From Ignavibacteriales bacterium (GTDB taxonomy: Bacteria; Bacteroidota; Ignavibacteria; Ignavibacteriales; Ignavibacteriaceae): a stretch of 6,258 nt of DNA. The notes under the pieces were generated by a model. That model was not told the DNA's origin. It did not search any database and saw only the letters and a program-made list of their open reading frames with translations. Below, piece by piece: positions 6,172 to 6,258 of this stretch; the first letter of the stretch is position 1; each line of letters opens with the position of its first letter. Made by a program: the position numbers and the translations under genes. The stretch lies in NCBI GenBank assembly GCA_027349615.1, contig DAIEML010000141.1, forward strand, positions 1 to 6,258, in the 5' to 3' direction.

Positions 6172-6258
6172 ATGATAGAAATTTTTGACCTACATAAAAG
6201 CTTTGGAGAAAATCTAGTTCTTAACGGCGTAAACCTTAAGATCAGCCGCGGCGAGACA
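6172..6258 (+). CDS. ABC-transporter ATP-binding protein, N-terminal fragment (Mla/MlaF-like possible)
   Basis: The 29 codons visible encode the canonical first beta-sheet of an ABC ATPase: MIEIFDLHKSFG, with Phe11 in the A-loop aromatic position that stacks on adenine, then the strand VLNGVNLKI and the turn SRGET, which directly precedes the Walker A loop. The frame is open to the right edge, so Walker A, the signature motif and the transporter type are outside the window. The wording resembles the ATPases of MCE/Mla-type phospholipid transporters (MlaF), but many families share this start. The ATG at 6172 has no clear Shine-Dalgarno sequence. It lies 98 bases after the GWxTD stop on the same strand. 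Confidence 0.85.
   Translation, partial: MIEIFDLHKSFGENLVLNGVNLKISRGET

Noticed and set aside
6162..6188. 8-codon ORF overlapping the ABC-gene start
   Set aside because: It is short, with no ribosome binding site and no sign of a leader-peptide attenuator. It is likely chance.
1..6258. CRISPR array, tRNA, rRNA, insertion sequence or phage genes
   Set aside because: I scanned both strands by eye and found no regularly spaced repeats, cloverleaf-like elements, transposase or phage motifs.

Overview
The window is AT-rich (about one third G+C by eye) bacterial chromosome, most likely from the Bacteroidota/Ignavibacteria/Chlorobi side of the tree. Three things point there. One is a large secreted TPR protein with a literal GWxTD motif, a domain typical of that group. 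Another is the poor Shine-Dalgarno signal in front of most genes. The third is an exact TAnnTTTG promoter element (the Bacteroidota -7 box) in front of one gene. The placement is inferred from gene content, not from a marker gene.

Layout. (1) 1-1215, plus strand: a tight run of three genes. These are the C-terminal part of a DUF962/Mpo1-like membrane protein cut by the left edge, a DinB/DUF1572-type four-helix metal protein, and a one-domain cupin. Gaps of 20 and 5 bases suggest one transcript. (2) 1216-1468: a non-coding stretch between convergent genes, with a 12-bp inverted repeat pair and an 11-bp GC-rich hairpin that probably ends transcription. (3) 1469-2065, minus strand: a LOG-family nucleotide 5'-monophosphate phosphoribohydrolase with a clear ribosome binding site and promoter. 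(4) 2206-3385, plus strand: a three-helix membrane protein of unknown function, then a stand-alone ferredoxin-NADP reductase-like flavoprotein. (5) 3386-3625: very AT-rich non-coding DNA. (6) 3626-3856: a small zinc-ribbon protein of unknown function. (7) 3953-6073: the 706-residue secreted TPR + GWxTD protein. (8) 6172-6258: the first 29 codons of an ABC-transporter ATPase, cut by the right edge just before Walker A.

The genes look like ordinary chromosomal housekeeping and conserved hypothetical genes, not one dedicated system. No mobile element, CRISPR array, tRNA or rRNA is visible. The parts with least known function are the GWxTD protein, the zinc-ribbon protein and the small membrane protein. 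The first block combines putative metal-binding proteins (Mpo1-like, DinB-like, cupin), but I see no evidence that they share a pathway.
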